From: Pseudomonas sp. AL03
GTDB lineage: Bacteria; Pseudomonadota; Gammaproteobacteria; Pseudomonadales; Pseudomonadaceae
Length of the DNA: 64,000 nucleotides
NCBI RefSeq assembly: GCF_029960815.1
Contig: NZ_JASBRE010000014.1
Span: 62,001-126,000, forward strand
Direction: 5' to 3'
Within the stretch, counting starts at the first letter, position 1. Every line of letters starts with the position of its first letter. Below are positions 11,003 through 20,392 of the stretch, one piece after another. A model generated the notes under the pieces. The model was not told where the DNA came from, ran no database searches, and saw only the letters and a list, made by a program, of their open reading frames with translations. The translations under genes and the position numbers were made by a program.

Positions 11003-12130
11003 ATGCTCCCGACTGACGAACAACTTCAGATCAGCGACGCGGCCCGGCAATTTGCCCAGGAACGGCTGAAACCGTTCGCCGCCGAGTGGGACCGCGAGCA
11101 TCGCTTCCCCAAGGAAGCCATCGGCGAGATGGCTGAACTGGGCTTCTTCGGCATGCTGGTGCCGGAGCAGTGGGGCGGTTGCGACACCGGTTACCTGGCC
11201 TACGCCATGGCCCTGGAAGAAATTGCGGCCGGCGACGGCGCTTGCTCGACCATCATGAGCGTGCACAACTCGGTGGGTTGCGTACCGATCCTCAAGTACG
11301 GCAACGACGACCAGAAAGAACGCTTCCTCAAACCGCTGGCCAGCGGCTCGATGTTGGGGGCCTTTGCCCTGACCGAACCGCAGGCTGGCTCGGACGCCAG
11401 CGGCCTGAAAACCCGTGCCCGTCTGGAAGGCGATCATTACGTGTTGAACGGCTGCAAACAGTTCATCACCTCCGGGCAGAACGCCGGGGTGGTGATCGTG
11501 TTCGCCGTGACAGATCCGAGTGCCGGCAAGCGGGGCATTACAGCGCTGATCGTGCCGACCGATTCGCCGGGCTACACAGTCGCGCGGGTCGAAGACAAAC
11601 TCGGCCAGCACGCGTCCGACACCTGTCAGATTCTGTTTGAAGACGTGAAGGTGCCGGTGGCCAACCGCTTGGGCGAGGAGGGCGAAGGTTACCGGATCGC
11701 CCTGGCCAACCTCGAAGGCGGCCGTGTCGGCATTGCTTCGCAATCGGTGGGCATGGCCCGCGCAGCGTTCGAAGCGGCCCGCGACTACGCCCGTGAGCGT
11801 GAAAGCTTCGGCAAGCCGATCATCGAGCATCAAGCCGTAGCGTTCCGCCTGGCCGATATGGCAACCCAGATCGCCGTCGCCCGGCAGATGGTGCATTACG
11901 CGGCGGCGTTAAGAGATAGTGGTAAACCGGCCTTGGTCGAAGCCTCCATGGCCAAGCTGTTCGCCTCGGAAATGGCTGAGAAGGTTTGCTCCGCTGCCTT
12001 GCAAACCCTCGGCGGTTACGGTTACTTGAACGATTTCCCGCTGGAGCGGATCTACCGCGACGTGCGGGTCTGCCAGATCTACGAAGGCACCAGTGATATT
12101 CAGCGCATGGTTATTTCGCGCAATCTTTGA
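11003..12130 (+). CDS. Acyl-CoA dehydrogenase (short/branched-chain type)
   Basis: 375 residues, start ATG 11003 behind TAAGGAA. It is an FAD flavoenzyme of the ACAD family: N-terminal helical domain, the beta-domain motif [14 protein letters not shown], and the C-terminal signature [33 protein letters not shown] with the catalytic base Glu361. It introduces the alpha-beta double bond into an acyl-CoA and passes electrons to ETF. Its place after thiolase and before an enoyl-CoA hydratase suggests the first beta-oxidation step for the acid activated by the first gene. It is related to, but distinct from, the second ACAD at 13032-14183. Confidence 0.92.
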   Translation: MLPTDEQLQISDAARQFAQERLKPFAAEWDREHRFPKEAIGEMAELGFFGMLVPEQWGGCDTGYLAYAMALEEIAAGDGACSTIMSVHNSVGCVPILKYGNDDQKERFLKPLASGSMLGAFALTEPQAGSDASGLKTRARLEGDHYVLNGCKQFITSGQNAGVVIVFAVTDPSAGKRGITALIVPTDSPGYTVARVEDKLGQHASDTCQILFEDVKVPVANRLGEEGEGYRIALANLEGGRVGIASQSVGMARAAFEAARDYARERESFGKPIIEHQAVAFRLADMATQIAVARQMVHYAAALRDSGKPALVEASMAKLFASEMAEKVCSAALQTLGGYGYLNDFPLERIYRDVRVCQIYEGTSDIQRMVISRNL

Positions 12131-12143
12131 GAAGGACTGATTT

Positions 12144-12932
12144 ATGAACAAGAGCTCTGTGAGTTACGAAACGATTTTGCTGGAAACCCATGGCCGTGTA
12201 GGCCTGATTACCCTGAACCGTCCGCAAGCCTTGAACGCGTTGAACGCACAGATCGTCAGCGAACTGAACCAGGCCCTCGATGGCCTCGAAGCCGATTCGA
12301 ACATTGGCTGCATCGTGCTGACCGGCTCGAAAAAAGCCTTCGCCGCGGGCGCCGACATCAAGGAAATGGCCGAGCTGACTTACCCGCAGATCTACCTCGA
12401 CGACCTGTTCAGCGACAGCGATCGCGTGGCCAACCGCCGCAAGCCGATCATCGCGGCGGTCAACGGTTTTGCCTTGGGCGGCGGCTGTGAACTGGCGCTG
12501 ATGTGCGACTTCATCCTGGCCGGCGACAACGCCAAGTTCGGTCAACCGGAAATCAACCTCGGCGTACTGCCAGGCATGGGCGGCACCCAGCGCCTGACCC
12601 GCGCGGTGGGCAAGGCCAAGGCCATGGAAATGTGCCTCAGCGGCCGACTGATCGATGCGGTGGAAGCGGAGCGTTGCGGGATTGTCGCGCGGATTGTCCC
12701 GGCGGATGAGTTGCTGGAAGAAGCGTTGAAAGTCGCGGCGCTGATTGCCAAGAAGTCGTTGCCGATTGCAATGATGATCAAGGAAAGCGTCAACCGCGCG
12801 TTTGAAGTGAGCCTGTCGGAAGGTGTGCGCTTTGAGCGTCGGGTGTTCCATGCGGCGTTTGCGACGCAGGATCAGAAGGAAGGGATGGCGGCGTTTATTG
12901 GTAAGCGTGAAGCCGAGTTCCAGGGTAAGTAA
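12144..12932 (+). CDS. Enoyl-CoA hydratase
   Basis: 262 residues, GAGAAGG upstream of ATG 12144. Crotonase fold with the oxyanion-hole motif [13 protein letters not shown] (residues about 55-67) and [11 protein letters not shown] with the first catalytic Glu, then [19 protein letters not shown] with the second. Length is normal for a monofunctional hydratase (EchA/FadB1x type). It hydrates the trans-2-enoyl-CoA produced by the preceding dehydrogenase, and the SDR upstream would oxidise the product. Last gene of the rightward operon; the REP hairpin immediately downstream probably serves as the end of transcription. Confidence 0.92.
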   Translation: MNKSSVSYETILLETHGRVGLITLNRPQALNALNAQIVSELNQALDGLEADSNIGCIVLTGSKKAFAAGADIKEMAELTYPQIYLDDLFSDSDRVANRRKPIIAAVNGFALGGGCELALMCDFILAGDNAKFGQPEINLGVLPGMGGTQRLTRAVGKAKAMEMCLSGRLIDAVEAERCGIVARIVPADELLEEALKVAALIAKKSLPIAMMIKESVNRAFEVSLSEGVRFERRVFHAAFATQDQKEGMAAFIGKREAEFQGK

Positions 12933-12952
12933 TGTAGCGTCCTCACCGACGC

Positions 12953-13020
12953 CTTCGCGGGCAAGCCTCGCTCCTACAGGGTAATACGTATCCTTGTAGG
13001 AGCGAGGCTTGCCCGCGAAG
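12953..13020. repeat. REP-type inverted repeat (REPIN)
   Basis: Two 26-bp arms (12953-12978 and 12995-13020) are perfect inverted copies, each carrying the GCGGGCAAGCCTCGCTCC core common in intergenic regions of fluorescent pseudomonads, separated by 16 bp. It lies between two convergent genes, so the strong hairpin can also act as a transcription barrier in both directions. Confidence 0.9.
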
Positions 13021-13031
13021 CTTTTTGGGCT

Positions 13032-14183
13032 TCACACCAAGTAGTGCTTCAGTTCCCGAGCAATCACCATCCGCTGTATCTCGCTAGACCCTTCATAAAT
13101 CTGTGTAATCCGCGCATCCCGGTAATAACGCTCCACCGGGTAATCTTCCAGATACCCATACCCGCCATGAATCTGCATCGCCGACGAACACACCTTCTCG
13201 GCCATTTCCGACGCAAACAGTTTGGCCTGTGAAGCCTCCGACAGACACGGCTTACCGGCACTGCGCAAACGCGCGGCATGCAGGATCAACAGTCGTGCAG
13301 CATTCAATCGGGTGTGCATGTCGGCCAGCATGTTGGCGATACTCTGGTGCTCGATGATCGGCTTGTCGAACTGCACCCGATCCCGCGAGTACGCCAGCGC
13401 CGCTTCAAATGCCGCGCGAGCAATGCCCAACGCTTGTGCCGCAATGCCGATGCGGCCGCCTTCAAGGTTCGACAGGGCAATCGCCAGTCCCTTGCCGCGC
13501 TCACCCAACAGGTTGGCTTCGGGAATCGTGCAGTTGCTCAGGGTTACCGCGCAGGTGTCGGACGCCCGAATACCCATTTTGTGTTCGGTGCGATCAACGA
13601 TGAAACCTGGGGTGTTGGTCGGGACCAGGAACGCCGAGATGCCGCGCTTGCCCAGATCCGGATCGGTCACCGCGAACACGATGGCCAGCTTCGCCCGTTT
13701 GCCGTTACTGACGAATTGCTTGGCGCCGTTGATGACCCACTGGCCGTCGCGCAGTTCAGCGCGGGTGCGCAGGTTGTGGGCTTCGGAACCGGCCTGGGGT
13801 TCGGTCAGGCAGAAGCAGCCGATGGCCTGACCGCTGGCCAGATCCGGCAGCCAGGTCTGTTTCTGTTCTTCAGTGCCGTAGTTGAGGACCGGACCGCAGC
13901 CCACGGAGTTGTGAATGCTCATCAGCGCGCCAGTGGCGCCATCGCCGGCAGAAATCTCTTCCACCGCCAGGGCGTAGGCGACGTAGTCGACATAGGTGCC
14001 GCCCCATTCCTCGGGCACCACCATGCCCAGCAGCCCCAGCTCGCCCATCTTCGCCACCAGACCATCATCGATCCAGCCGGCTTTTTCCCAGGCCTGGGCG
14101 TGGGGCGCGATTTCGCCGCGGGCAAAGTCCCGGGCCATGTCGCGGATCATGACTTGCTCTTCGCTCAATTCGATATCGTGCAT
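13032..14183 (-). CDS. Acyl-CoA dehydrogenase (isobutyryl-CoA type)
   Basis: 383 residues from ATG 14183. ACAD family: [14 protein letters not shown] in the beta domain, [34 protein letters not shown] at the C-terminus with the catalytic Glu in YEGSSE. It is encoded three bases after the 3-hydroxyisobutyryl-CoA hydrolase-type gene, a pairing seen in valine catabolism (isobutyryl-CoA to methacrylyl-CoA, then hydration and hydrolysis). It points towards the rightward acyl-CoA operon, separated by a REPIN, so the two units converge. Substrate assignment is inferred from the partner gene. Confidence 0.9.
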   Translation of the reverse strand: MHDIELSEEQVMIRDMARDFARGEIAPHAQAWEKAGWIDDGLVAKMGELGLLGMVVPEEWGGTYVDYVAYALAVEEISAGDGATGALMSIHNSVGCGPVLNYGTEEQKQTWLPDLASGQAIGCFCLTEPQAGSEAHNLRTRAELRDGQWVINGAKQFVSNGKRAKLAIVFAVTDPDLGKRGISAFLVPTNTPGFIVDRTEHKMGIRASDTCAVTLSNCTIPEANLLGERGKGLAIALSNLEGGRIGIAAQALGIARAAFEAALAYSRDRVQFDKPIIEHQSIANMLADMHTRLNAARLLILHAARLRSAGKPCLSEASQAKLFASEMAEKVCSSAMQIHGGYGYLEDYPVERYYRDARITQIYEGSSEIQRMVIARELKHYLV

Positions 14184-14186
14184 GGC

Positions 14187-15293
14187 TCAGCTCCCGCTCT
14201 GCTCAAAACCCGTGAAAAAACTCGCGACGTGCTCGGCGTCCAGCGCCTGCAAGGTCGGAGGGTTCCAGCGCGGGCTCTTGTCTTTATCGATCAGCAAGGC
14301 GCGCACGCCTTCGATCAGGTCGCCGCGCTCGAACCACTGACGGTCCAGGTGCAGCTCCAGGGCGAAGCAGTCTTCGAGACTCAAGTGCCGACCACGACGG
14401 AGCATTTCCAGGGTCACGCCCATGGCCAACGGTGAACGGCTTTCCAGCAGGTCGGCGGTGGTCGTGGCCCACGCGTGACTGTCGGCGACCGTTACTTCAC
14501 GCAGTTGCTCAACAATACTCGGCAGATCGGGCAGGGCGAAGAAGTGATCGATGGCCGGGCGTAGCTTGCTCAGTGGCGCATCGGGTAATTGCTGCACGGC
14601 AAGTTTTGCCAGCAGACCTTGCAAGTCCTTCAGCGGTGTCTCATGCCATTGGAGCTGATCGAGTCGCTCGTCCAGGGTGCCCAATTTGTCGCTTTCCAGG
14701 TACCAGTCGGCCAGGCCGCAATAGAGCGCATCGGCCGCGCGGATCTGCACGCCACTGACGCCGAGGTAAATACCCAGTTCACCGGGAACGCGCGGCAGGA
14801 AGTGGCTGCCACCGACATCCGGGAAATAACCGATCGCCACTTCCGGCATCGCCAAACGGGTTTTCTCGGTGACTACACGCAGGTCGGCGCCTTGCACCAG
14901 GCCCATGCCACCGCCAAGGACAAAACCGTCCATCAAGGCGAGCACAGGTTTGCGGTAGTGGTGAATTGCGAGGTCGAGGGCGTATTCCTCGACGAAGAAA
15001 TCTTCGTGCAGCGTGTCGCCGTTTTTGAAACTGTCATACAGCGAGCGAATATCGCCGCCGGCACAGAAAGCCTTCTCGCCAGCACCGCGCAACACCACCG
15101 CGTGCACGTGCGGATCCAGCGCCCAGGCGTCGAGTTGACGCTGCAGATTGCGCACCATGTCCAGGGTAATGGCGTTGAGGCCGGCGGGGCGATTGAGGGT
15201 CAGGTGACCGATGTGGTTGCGAACCTCGGCCAGCACTTCGTTTTGCGTGGCATCCATGGGCTGAGTCCCCGGAGAAGAAACCTGAGCAGTCAT
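14187..15293 (-). CDS. Enoyl-CoA hydratase/isomerase family, 3-hydroxyisobutyryl-CoA hydrolase type
   Basis: 368 residues from ATG 15293 (AGGGAG six bases upstream; a GTG directly before it is unlikely to be used). Crotonase superfamily but about 100 residues longer than simple hydratases, which is characteristic of 3-hydroxyisobutyryl-CoA hydrolases. Diagnostic segments: AGGDIRSLYD (about 80-89), FVLGGGMGLVQGADLRVVTE and MPEVAIGYFPDVGGSHFLPR. It would release free 3-hydroxyisobutyrate from its CoA ester in valine breakdown. Promoter-proximal gene of the pair with the following ACAD. Confidence 0.87.
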   Translation of the reverse strand: MTAQVSSPGTQPMDATQNEVLAEVRNHIGHLTLNRPAGLNAITLDMVRNLQRQLDAWALDPHVHAVVLRGAGEKAFCAGGDIRSLYDSFKNGDTLHEDFFVEEYALDLAIHHYRKPVLALMDGFVLGGGMGLVQGADLRVVTEKTRLAMPEVAIGYFPDVGGSHFLPRVPGELGIYLGVSGVQIRAADALYCGLADWYLESDKLGTLDERLDQLQWHETPLKDLQGLLAKLAVQQLPDAPLSKLRPAIDHFFALPDLPSIVEQLREVTVADSHAWATTTADLLESRSPLAMGVTLEMLRRGRHLSLEDCFALELHLDRQWFERGDLIEGVRALLIDKDKSPRWNPPTLQALDAEHVASFFTGFEQSGS

Positions 15294-15436
15294 CACTAAC
15301 TCCCTGCTTTTATTGTTCTTTATAGAGAAGCCCGCGCGCGAGCGATGCTGGATCGTAACAGTGCAAATTTGCCTTGTACAACCGGGATATGTGCAGGGTT
15401 AGTTTGCGTTTTTGCCTTGGAGCGAATTTTTTATCT

Positions 15437-16144
15437 TCAATCTTTTCTGGAAAACACATCACCAATACTGCGGCGTTTAGCATGCAGTTCACTGGCATGA
15501 ATCAACTGTTCGAGGTCTTCAGGCGTAACGTCGAAGAACGCCTCCATGTCAGCCAGCGCCAGTTTCAGGTCCTGGGTGGTGATCGCCTGGCTGTCGGTGG
15601 GCGGATGGTCCGCCGGCACCACGGCCACCGGTTCACTGGCGCGTTTCGGATAACGAATGCGCGTCAGGTTGTTGTAGGCCAGGGCGCTGAGCAGCAGGGT
15701 CGATGCGCCAAGCATCACCGGGCCGAGGGCTTTCCAGTCCAGAGCAATGGTCGCCGGGTCTGCCAACACCAACAGCAGCGCCAAGGCCCCGGCCGGTGGG
15801 TGCAGGCAACGCAGCCAGCACATCAGAATCAGCGCCATGCCGGCCGCCAGGCTAGCGCTGCCGAGGGTTCGTCCGAGCACGTGAGCGACCAGCAGCGAAA
15901 CCACCCCGGCGCTGAGGTAGCCGCCAAGAATCGACCAAGGTTGGGCGAGGGCGCCGGAGGACACTGCGAACAGCAACACGGCCGATGCGCCCAGCGGACC
16001 GATCAGGTGTTGCGCCACTGCCATGCCAAATACCTGGCTGCAAAGCCAGACGCTGAACAGTGTGCCCAGGGACATGCCGATGGCGGCCCGGCTCCATTCG
16101 GAAGGGCGAGTGTTGATGGCGGCGGGAAACCAGCGAGAGAACAT
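15437..16144 (-). CDS. HPP-family membrane protein, apparently lacking its CBS domains
   Basis: 235 residues from ATG 16144. Four to five hydrophobic segments and the two HPP signatures QPWSILGG and RCLHPPAGALAL show the HPP family of small integral membrane proteins (nitrite-transport-related in plants; unclear role in bacteria). Pseudomonas members known to me continue after a linker of the form DVTPEDLEQLIHASELHAKRRSIGDV into a pair of CBS domains. Here the protein stops four residues after that linker (FSRKD), followed by AT-rich DNA unlike a CBS coding region. I read this as a C-terminal truncation; a natural short form cannot be excluded. Confidence 0.75.
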   Translation of the reverse strand: MFSRWFPAAINTRPSEWSRAAIGMSLGTLFSVWLCSQVFGMAVAQHLIGPLGASAVLLFAVSSGALAQPWSILGGYLSAGVVSLLVAHVLGRTLGSASLAAGMALILMCWLRCLHPPAGALALLLVLADPATIALDWKALGPVMLGASTLLLSALAYNNLTRIRYPKRASEPVAVVPADHPPTDSQAITTQDLKLALADMEAFFDVTPEDLEQLIHASELHAKRRSIGDVFSRKD

Positions 16145-16175
16145 AAGGCAGACAATCCGTTGGCAAAAATCTATG

Positions 16176-16213
16176 CAAAAAAAAGGCTTAGCTGGGATAC
16201 CCAGAAAGCCTTT
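16176..16213 (-). terminator. Rho-independent terminator
   Basis: Eight-base arms AAAGGCTT (16182-16189) and AAGCCTTT (16206-16213) flank a loop, followed on the minus strand by a run of T (A-run 16177-16184 on the plus strand). It is placed to end leftward transcription from the MFS remnant before the HPP gene. Confidence 0.65.
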
Positions 16214-16304
16214 GAAGTAGTTCCAACTGTTGGGGGAGGAACGAGGCGCAGTGTGCCGTTGATTCCTGATGCTGACAAATTCATATTAATGCAGTTTCAG
16301 TGCA

Positions 16305-16930
16305 TTAATTTTGCTGTAATGCCACTCGACAACCACTCATGAAACACAGGGAACCACCCATGGCAGCCAGCGCGCTCAAGGCATAGAACATCGTTGGCGC
16401 GGGGGGGGCATCAGCAGGAAACCGCAAATCACCGGGCTCAGGGCACCGCCGAGGGCAGCGAGGTTTTGCGCGCCGTAATAGCTACCGCGCAGTTCTTCCG
16501 GGGCCAGGGTGTCGACAAAGAGGAATTCGGCGGGGTAAATGATCATTTCACCGAGGGTGAAGATGAACATTGCCACGCACCACGACACCAGGCTGTCGGC
16601 CAGGCTAAACCCGATCAGGCCGACGATGAACAGGCTGGTACCGCTCGCGATCCAGTAACGCAGTTGTTCACGCTTGAGGATACGGCCGATCTGGTATTGC
16701 AGCAGGATCACGCTGATGGCGTTGCAGGCGAGCAGGGCGGCCATGGTTTTCAGTGCCCGTTTGGAATCGTGGGTCACCAGCAGGTATGGCGACAGGTATA
16801 GGGTAAAACGGCCGTGGACCACGGTACTGAGCAGGCAGTCGCAGGTGAACATGATCAGCGTGCGGTCGTTCTTCAGGGTGACCAGCGTCTTGAGAAAACT
16901 CTGGGGCTGGCCGATCGCGGGTGCCTGGGC
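16305..16930 (-). pseudogene. MFS transporter remnant (C-terminal half, frameshifted)
   Basis: Reading leftward, the segment from PAIGQPQSFLKTLVTLKND to LGGALSPVICGFLLM is the second half of a 12-helix major facilitator, with six or so hydrophobic segments. The first half is absent: upstream coding similarity stops near 16930, where a LysR remnant on the other strand begins. At an eight-G run (16401-16408) the frame shifts; the other frame continues as APTMFYALSALAAMGGSLCFM to a stop at 16307-16305, the natural protein end. So the gene has both lost its N-terminal half and suffered a C-terminal frameshift. Confidence 0.78.
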
Positions 16931-17235
16931 CGAGTCCTTCGATATCCCGATCATCAAGAAAATACTGAATTTCGCCCACTCCGACAGCTTTTCTGACTCA
17001 GCCACCCAGGTCGAAGCGGTGGCACTGTTGATCAGGCCCGGGCGTTTCGTGGGTTTCCTGCCGCAACATTTCGCCGCGTCGATGGTGGCTCAGGGGCAAA
17101 TTTCGCGCGGTGCGCCCGGACCTGATCCACATCGTCACCCGGTTCAATCTGATCCTTCGCCACAACACCGTGCGCAGTCCGCTGGTGAAGGCGTTTGCCC
17201 AGGCGTTGAAGGTTGATTTGAGGGCATTGGGTTGA
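16931..17235 (+). pseudogene. LysR-type regulator remnant (effector-domain end)
   Basis: The plus strand holds QVEAVALLIRPGRFVGFLPQHFA followed, in a shifted frame, by VRPDLIHIVTRFNLILRHN and a C-terminus SPLVKAFAQALKVDLRALG with TGA at 17233-17235. This is the last part of a LysR substrate-binding domain. The helix-turn-helix part is missing. A frameshift lies near 17100-17110. The remnant abuts the truncated MFS gene, so a deletion probably joined a once divergent or convergent LysR/MFS pair. Confidence 0.75.
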
Positions 17236-17258
17236 AAGGCCATATGGAGAAAAATTTT

Positions 17259-17477
17259 TTATTTTCCTTCAAGTTTTCGTAGCTCTTTTGGCATGACTTT
17301 CAAAGCATATCCAGACACAGTCACAAAGCAAATAACACCCACTATTCTAGCCCGGAGGAAATCCAACTCAAAAAATTCAATAATCAAAAGAGCGATCCAG
17401 ATTGTATGAAAGCAGGAACAGGCAATGATAAAAATATACATCCTCGCAGCAGAAACTATTTTTTCGAGAGCAAGCAT
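17259..17477 (-). CDS. Small two-helix membrane protein, candidate immunity protein
   Basis: 72 residues from ATG 17477, overlapping the preceding gene by 22 bases. Two hydrophobic segments (about 12-32, IFIIACSCFHTIWIALLII, and 42-60, ARIVGVICFVTVSGYAL) indicate an inner-membrane protein. I do not recognise the family. Third gene of a tightly overlapping set led by an hcp gene; in such arrangements the small last gene is often the immunity protein to the effector encoded before it. The segment is more AT-rich than its surroundings, in keeping with transfer. Confidence 0.55.
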   Translation of the reverse strand: MLALEKIVSAARMYIFIIACSCFHTIWIALLIIEFFELDFLRARIVGVICFVTVSGYALKVMPKELRKLEGK

Positions 17478-17758
17478 ATAACCGTCCGAATTTCTAGATA
17501 GTACTGGCTCAGCAAACTACTCTGTTCGTTCTTGATTTCCTTGAGACCCTGCCCAGCACTTTTCCGCCCCTGTGCTACATCATTAACAATACCTCTCGCG
17601 TAATAAGAAACTTCGCGATTGAACTGTAAGCGCAACGTGCCATCTTTTAGGTGTCGAGAAGCCAGTGTGCAAGCCTGATTGGTCAAATTGCCCGCCGCCT
17701 TACTAACTGCCCAATAATCACAACTACTTGACTCGCAGCGATTCTTTAATTGTCCCAT
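17456..17758 (-). CDS. Small unknown protein linked to hcp, candidate T6SS effector
   Basis: 100 residues from ATG 17758, which lies inside the last codons of hcp (13-base overlap), so the two are translationally coupled. It is polar, with three Cys in the first 32 residues and one near the C-terminus, and no evident transmembrane segment or signal peptide. Family not recognised. Small proteins encoded directly after an orphan hcp are often cargo of the Hcp tube; this, and the membrane protein encoded after it, make an effector role the leading guess. Confidence 0.55.
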   Translation of the reverse strand: MGQLKNRCESSSCDYWAVSKAAGNLTNQACTLASRHLKDGTLRLQFNREVSYYARGIVNDVAQGRKSAGQGLKEIKNEQSSLLSQYYLEIRTVICLLSKK

Positions 17759-18240
17759 TCGTTATTTCCCCATGAAGCGTATCCGCTGGTTCCTGCCAGA
17801 TGGTGCCTCCATGTAATCTCTCGGTAACGAATAGCAACGTGCTCTTGAGGCTCGACATCGTTCTGTAGAACTACGTGGGGCATATCAAGTGTCAGGTCGG
17901 CAATAATGCCGCCTTCAATTTCAATACTGAAGAATCTCTCCTGAAGACCGAACGAAGAAATTCGGTAGAAACTTATCGCACAGCTAATTTCCTCTCTACT
18001 TGATAGCGCTTGCGCGAGTAGAGGAGATGACTTGTCAACATTTTTTGTGATGACGAGCGGGCAGTGTGTAGGCTTATTAATGTTTCCTATATTGGACATG
18101 TTGTGACTGTAAGACAGCACCATGATTTCATCGGTATGCGCTGTTTGACATTTATTGCCGATTGAATCTTGAGTTGAACAACCCGCCGATATCAGTCCTT
18201 GAGTCTTTCCTGTGATGGTCATATAGCCGTGATTAGCCAT
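17746..18240 (-). CDS. hcp: Hcp family type VI secretion tube protein (orphan)
   Basis: 164 residues from ATG 18240 with AAGGAG upstream. N-terminus GYMTITGKTQGLISAGC, the HTDEIMVLSYSHNMS stretch, and the C-terminal ITWRHHLAGTSGYASWG pattern are characteristic of Hcp (TssD). Hcp hexamers form the inner tube of the T6SS and carry small effectors in their lumen. No other T6SS structural gene is present in the window, so this is an auxiliary hcp island with two overlapping downstream genes. Codon use is more AT-rich than neighbours. Confidence 0.88.
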   Translation of the reverse strand: MANHGYMTITGKTQGLISAGCSTQDSIGNKCQTAHTDEIMVLSYSHNMSNIGNINKPTHCPLVITKNVDKSSPLLAQALSSREEISCAISFYRISSFGLQERFFSIEIEGGIIADLTLDMPHVVLQNDVEPQEHVAIRYREITWRHHLAGTSGYASWGNNEWDN

Positions 18241-18352
18241 GTAGGTGCCGCTCCTTTTGTCGATGGGGCACCTTATTGAAAACGTCTTCGGGTATATGTA
18301 GGGCGTTTCCGGGTATCCGGTAGGACGAGAGCGAATCTGCGGGCGTAACGCG

Positions 18353-18713
18353 CTACAGAGTGGAATGCAGCAACACGTAATCGTTTTTGTCGAAGCGCCC
18401 GCTCAACACGGGCAGCAACGCTCCCAAAGGCGTGCCCTGCAGAGGGTGCGGTAGTCACTTTTATCCATCATCAGCCACTGCGGCCCTGAAGACTTTCCAG
18501 TTCGTGGATTGATTCGGTGAACACTGGCTGTAAGTCCTGATCGATATTGACCATGAACTTGATCGCCGCGGCGTCCTTGCCCATGCCATGCAGCACCAGT
18601 GGCGCTGGCTCTTTCTGCACCCGTGCTAACGCTGCGCGGTTGAAAGACTGAGTGTCGTAGTGCCGACGCTCAATCGGTTCGAACACCAGAATGTAAAACG
18701 ACCAAAGCGCAAA
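18353..18713 (-). pseudogene. Glycosyltransferase remnant (membrane GT C-terminus) after ugd
   Basis: Immediately after the ugd stop the minus strand reads ALWSFYILVFEPIERRHYD and then a soluble tail to a stop at 18471. After a further stop/frameshift it continues as MMDKSDYRTL and then LGALLPVLSGRFDKNDYVLLH to TAG 18355-18353. A hydrophobic end followed by a periplasmic tail of this kind resembles ArnT/PMT-like integral-membrane glycosyltransferases. The membrane part is missing, so only the tail survives, itself broken twice. Family assignment is tentative. Confidence 0.55.
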
Positions 18714-20093
18714 TCAAGCAACAACCGAAGCCACTGGCCATTGCTGGTGCGGAATCGGCAGATTGCGCGATTCACCGCGGCCCATCGGGAAGTACATGAA
18801 CCCGGCGCGAGCCAGGCGGTCGGCGTCGTACAGGTTGCGTCCGTCGAAGATCACCGGTGCGTTGAGCCGCTGCTGAATCAGATTGAAATCCGGTGCCTTG
18901 AACTGCTGCCATTCAGTGCAGATGATCAATGCATCGGCGCCGGACAATACCGATTCCGGCGTGCCCATAAGCATCAGTCTGGATTCATCGGGATACAGCT
19001 GCTGGGTTTCCTGCATGGCTTCCGGGTCGAACGCACGGACGTTAGCCCCGGCGGCCCACAGCGATTCCAGCAACACCCGACTCGGCGCATCGCGCATGTC
19101 GTCGGTGTTCGGTTTGAACGCCAGCCCCCACACGGCGAAGGTCCGGCCGCGCAAATCGCCCTTGTAGAACGCGTTGATGCGCTCAAACAGCTTGTGCTTC
19201 TGACGCTGGTTGATCGCTTCCACTGCTTGCAGTAGATCGCTGGAGCAATGAGCCTCTTCGGCGCTGTGGATCAGCGCGCGCATGTCTTTGGGAAAGCACG
19301 AACCGCCATAACCGCAACCGGGGTAGATAAAGTGGTAACCAATGCGCGAATCGGCGCCGATGCCCAGGCGCACCGATTCGATGTCGGCGCCCAAGTGTTC
19401 GGCCAATTCGGCGATCTGATTAATGAAACTGATCTTGGTGGCCAGCATGCAGTTGGCGGCGTACTTGGTCAGCTCGGCGCTGCGCAGGTCCATGAACATG
19501 ATCCGGTCATGGTTGCGGTTGAAGGGCGCGTAAAGGTCGCGCATGACATCACGCACATCATCGCGTTCGCAGCCGATGACGATTCGGTCCGGGCGCCGGC
19601 AATCGGCCACGGCCGAGCCTTCTTTCAAAAACTCCGGGTTAGACACGATATCGAACTGCAACAACCGGCCTACCTTGATCAGGCACTTGTCGATGTGCGC
19701 GCGCAAGGTGTCACCCGTGCCCACCGGTACCGTGGATTTCTCCACCAGAATCACCGGTTGTTCACGATGACGCGCCACGGCTTCGCCCACCGACAGCACA
19801 TACCGCAGATCCGCCGAACCGTCATCCCGGGACGGTGTACCGACCGCGATGAACAACACCTGGCCATGCTGCACCGCGAGTTTTTCGTCGGTGGTGAACT
19901 GCAGACGTTTGGCTTCCAGGCTTTCGCGTACCAGGCTGGCCAGCCCCGGTTCGAAAATGCTCACGTGGCCTTGTTGCAGCAGCTCGACTTTCTTCTCATC
20001 AATGTCCATGCAGACCACGTCGTGACCGACTTCAGCCAGGACAGCCGCTTGCACCAGGCCAACGTAACCGCTACCAAATACACTGATTTTCAT
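18714..20093 (-). CDS. ugd: UDP-glucose 6-dehydrogenase
   Basis: 459 residues from ATG 20093. N-terminal Rossmann motif GSGYVGLVQAAVLAEVGHDV (7-26), substrate motifs EKSTVPVGTG and NPEFLKEGSA, and the catalytic cysteine loop YPGCGYGGSCFPKD. It oxidises UDP-glucose to UDP-glucuronate with two NAD+, supplying exopolysaccharide or lipid A modification pathways. The partner downstream, probably a membrane glycosyltransferase, is only a remnant, so the gene may now serve another pathway or none. Upstream is a promoter region of about 300 bp shared with the divergent recombinase gene. Confidence 0.93.
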   Translation of the reverse strand: MKISVFGSGYVGLVQAAVLAEVGHDVVCMDIDEKKVELLQQGHVSIFEPGLASLVRESLEAKRLQFTTDEKLAVQHGQVLFIAVGTPSRDDGSADLRYVLSVGEAVARHREQPVILVEKSTVPVGTGDTLRAHIDKCLIKVGRLLQFDIVSNPEFLKEGSAVADCRRPDRIVIGCERDDVRDVMRDLYAPFNRNHDRIMFMDLRSAELTKYAANCMLATKISFINQIAELAEHLGADIESVRLGIGADSRIGYHFIYPGCGYGGSCFPKDMRALIHSAEEAHCSSDLLQAVEAINQRQKHKLFERINAFYKGDLRGRTFAVWGLAFKPNTDDMRDAPSRVLLESLWAAGANVRAFDPEAMQETQQLYPDESRLMLMGTPESVLSGADALIICTEWQQFKAPDFNLIQQRLNAPVIFDGRNLYDADRLARAGFMYFPMGRGESRNLPIPHQQWPVASVVA

Positions 20094-20392
20094 GGGGCAC
20101 TCCTGAGTTCGGGCGCGCGAGCAGGGCGAGAGTTGATGATGACGACACCGAGGCGCTTGCCATCCCTGGGCAGCCGTGCACTATCAGAATAGGCAAGGCC
20201 ATATTTCAATTCGCCTATCGTGTTGTATAACGCCACGTCCGGGCGCTTCATACGCCAGGCCCAACACCTCTGTTTATTCTGAAAGTCATACAGCCACTGT
20301 TCTGACCTCTGCCGTTCATCGAGTTTTTTAGTAGAAAGTCTTACAGAAGTGTTCCGCTTTATAGGAAGGATGTTTCAATCCTTCGTTGTTTA
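20094..20392. other. Divergent intergenic region between ugd and the recombinase
   Basis: About 300 bp with no gene. It should contain both promoters. A short hairpin with arms GAAGGAT and ATCCTTC (about 20366-20385) lies just before the recombinase start. No recognisable operator was found. Confidence 0.5.

Noticed and set aside
8945..11896. Very long minus-strand open frame (983 codons) opposite the thiolase and dehydrogenase genes
   Set aside because: It is antisense to three well-supported enzymes, has no family features and arises from GC-rich codon bias.
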